From Pipra filicauda (lineage: Eukaryota; Chordata; Aves; Passeriformes; Pipridae): a stretch of 64,000 bases of DNA. Below, in pieces: positions 63,048 through 64,000 of this stretch. How positions within the stretch are numbered: the first letter of the stretch is position 1; the number at the start of each line of letters is the position of its first letter. The stretch spans positions 2,719,001 through 2,783,000 of the forward strand of contig NW_024104909.1 of the NCBI RefSeq assembly GCF_003945595.2, read 5' to 3'. A model generated the notes under the pieces. That model was not told the DNA's origin and searched no databases. It was given only the letters and a program-made list of their open reading frames with translations. The position numbers were made by a program, and so were the translations under genes.

Positions 63048-64000
63048 CTGAAATCTAAATAAAATTAAATGCAGGGCATGCAGAAATGTTTTATATTCAC
63101 TGGTCAACATAACAAGTGTATAAAGTAGAAAAAAAAAACAGTGGGGGAAAAAAAGCTCCATTTCCTCGTGAATTGTCCAAAATGACAAAACAAATCTGTT
63201 CTTACAGGCACTGAATGGAAACTTTGTCTTTTGGGATCTCCACACAGTGCATGCAAAAACCATCAATGTGGTCTGTGTGCTTGTTCCAGTAAGGAATTAG
63301 TCTTTTCTGTCTTCCTAGGAGATCAAATATTTTATTGATGGAGGAAGGAAGAGATCTTTAAAATGAAAACTTTGTCTTCTCATAGGCATAAACTGTATTG
63401 CAGAACTACTGCATATGGCTATTCTGTTCAACACAAATCCAGACATTTGCATCACGTCCTTGCTATGAGAATTGGACAGTCAGACCTTCACACACAACTT
63501 TGGGGGCTGCAATTCAACTCATGTTGGGGTCAAACATTCATTTAAAGAAGAGACAGGGTTTTAAACCACAATAACACCATGAATCTGTTCTCTGCCCTCA
63601 GCAGATGCACAGGAGGCAAACAAACCTTCCCTTCCCCTGGCCAGTGTAGCATCAGGAGTTCAGTGTGCACAGGGCACAGCTGTTCCATGGAGGGAGGGGG
63701 GGTGTTGTAAGCAAATGCTTTTCTTTCAGCTTCAAGGCTTTCCACATTCAGCTTTGATTAACTCCCTTAATTAACTTACCCCACAAGACACCTGAAGAGC
63801 TGCCATTTGAGTGATTGCAGCCAGGCAGGTTTTTCTCTTGTGTCTGTGGCAGAACCTTATTCCAGAGCTGGGAAGACAGGCTTGTGCACCAGGTAATCCT
63901 TCATTCCACAGGTGCTTGCACTATTAATGCTTCATAATGTGGGAAGTGCTGCACCAGCCTACACCTAATGAGATATACACTACAAACTGTGTGTCTTTGT

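Larger units (their letters stand above)
52147..64000. other. AT-rich noncoding stretch to window end
   Basis: No gene recognised apart from the weak exon-like segment at 62976-63047. A short (TG)n run lies at 52194-52208, T runs near 54353 and 57312, the TAAT-core cluster at 57790-57960 and the 13-bp minisatellite at 62366-62432. A GC-richer patch near 53040-53480 and another near 59650-59990 carry open frames on both strands (up to 111 codons) with no domains. Confidence 0.6.

Noticed and set aside
63690..63706. G-rich run (GGAGGGAGGGGGGG) as a G-quadruplex
   Set aside because: It lacks four clean runs of three or more G with loops; at best a two-tetrad form.
63853..63892. 40-nt plus-strand segment between GTGGCAG and CCAG|GTAATC
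   Set aside because: The acceptor is good but the donor is weak, the exon would be very small, and there is no partner.

Overview
This window looks like noncoding DNA from a bird nuclear genome: a gene desert or the interior of very long introns. It is AT-rich and CpG-poor, with stop codons throughout all six frames. The decisive clue is two clear copies of the avian LINE CR1 and one degraded copy, all on the minus strand (11190-11475, 21773-22150, 36728-36790). Each begins with the reverse complement of the CR1 3' end (AATCACAGAA / AATCATAGAATCA, then a GTTGGAA...GATCA block). The detail of the first copy suggests a neoavian, possibly passerine, genome, but this comes from memory of the family and was not computed. 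Repeats are otherwise sparse, as expected in birds: short poly-A/T runs, a (TTTG)n microsatellite (43595-43681), a 13-bp minisatellite (62366-62432), and what look like very old MIR/CORE-SINE remnants (6421-6500, 35211-35265, 35364-35405).

I could not recognise any protein-coding gene. The longest open frames (about 100-143 codons) have unremarkable composition, lack domains, and often overlap open frames on the other strand. A few short stretches are flanked by good splice signals and could be exons of an unidentified gene or lncRNA. The best is 6835-6919 on the plus strand, with a strong pyrimidine tract plus CAG acceptor, 28 open codons and an ATG|GTAAGT donor. Weaker candidates are 44580-44694 (+), 7806-7831 (-, microexon size) and 62976-63047 (-). 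By-chance splice-site pairs of this kind are expected in 64 kb, so all are provisional.

Layout: 1-6.4 kb, unremarkable AT-rich DNA; 6.4-8 kb, MIR remnant and two exon candidates; 9.6-12.6 kb, more GC-rich with CR1 copy 1, a stem-loop and an RFX X-box-like site; 13-21 kb, plain AT-rich DNA with some GC-richer patches; 21.8-22.2 kb, CR1 copy 2; 22-36 kb, AT-rich DNA with paired MIR-like remnants near 35.3 kb; 36.7 kb, CR1 remnant; 37-64 kb, AT-rich DNA with several near-perfect short inverted repeats (44164, 49416, 52123), a TAAT-core cluster near 57.8 kb and the two simple-repeat arrays.

No operons, RNA genes, CRISPR arrays, intact retroviruses or new multi-gene system are supported. The points worth following are the candidate exons, possible conserved regulatory elements, the ancient SINE remnants and the palindromes.
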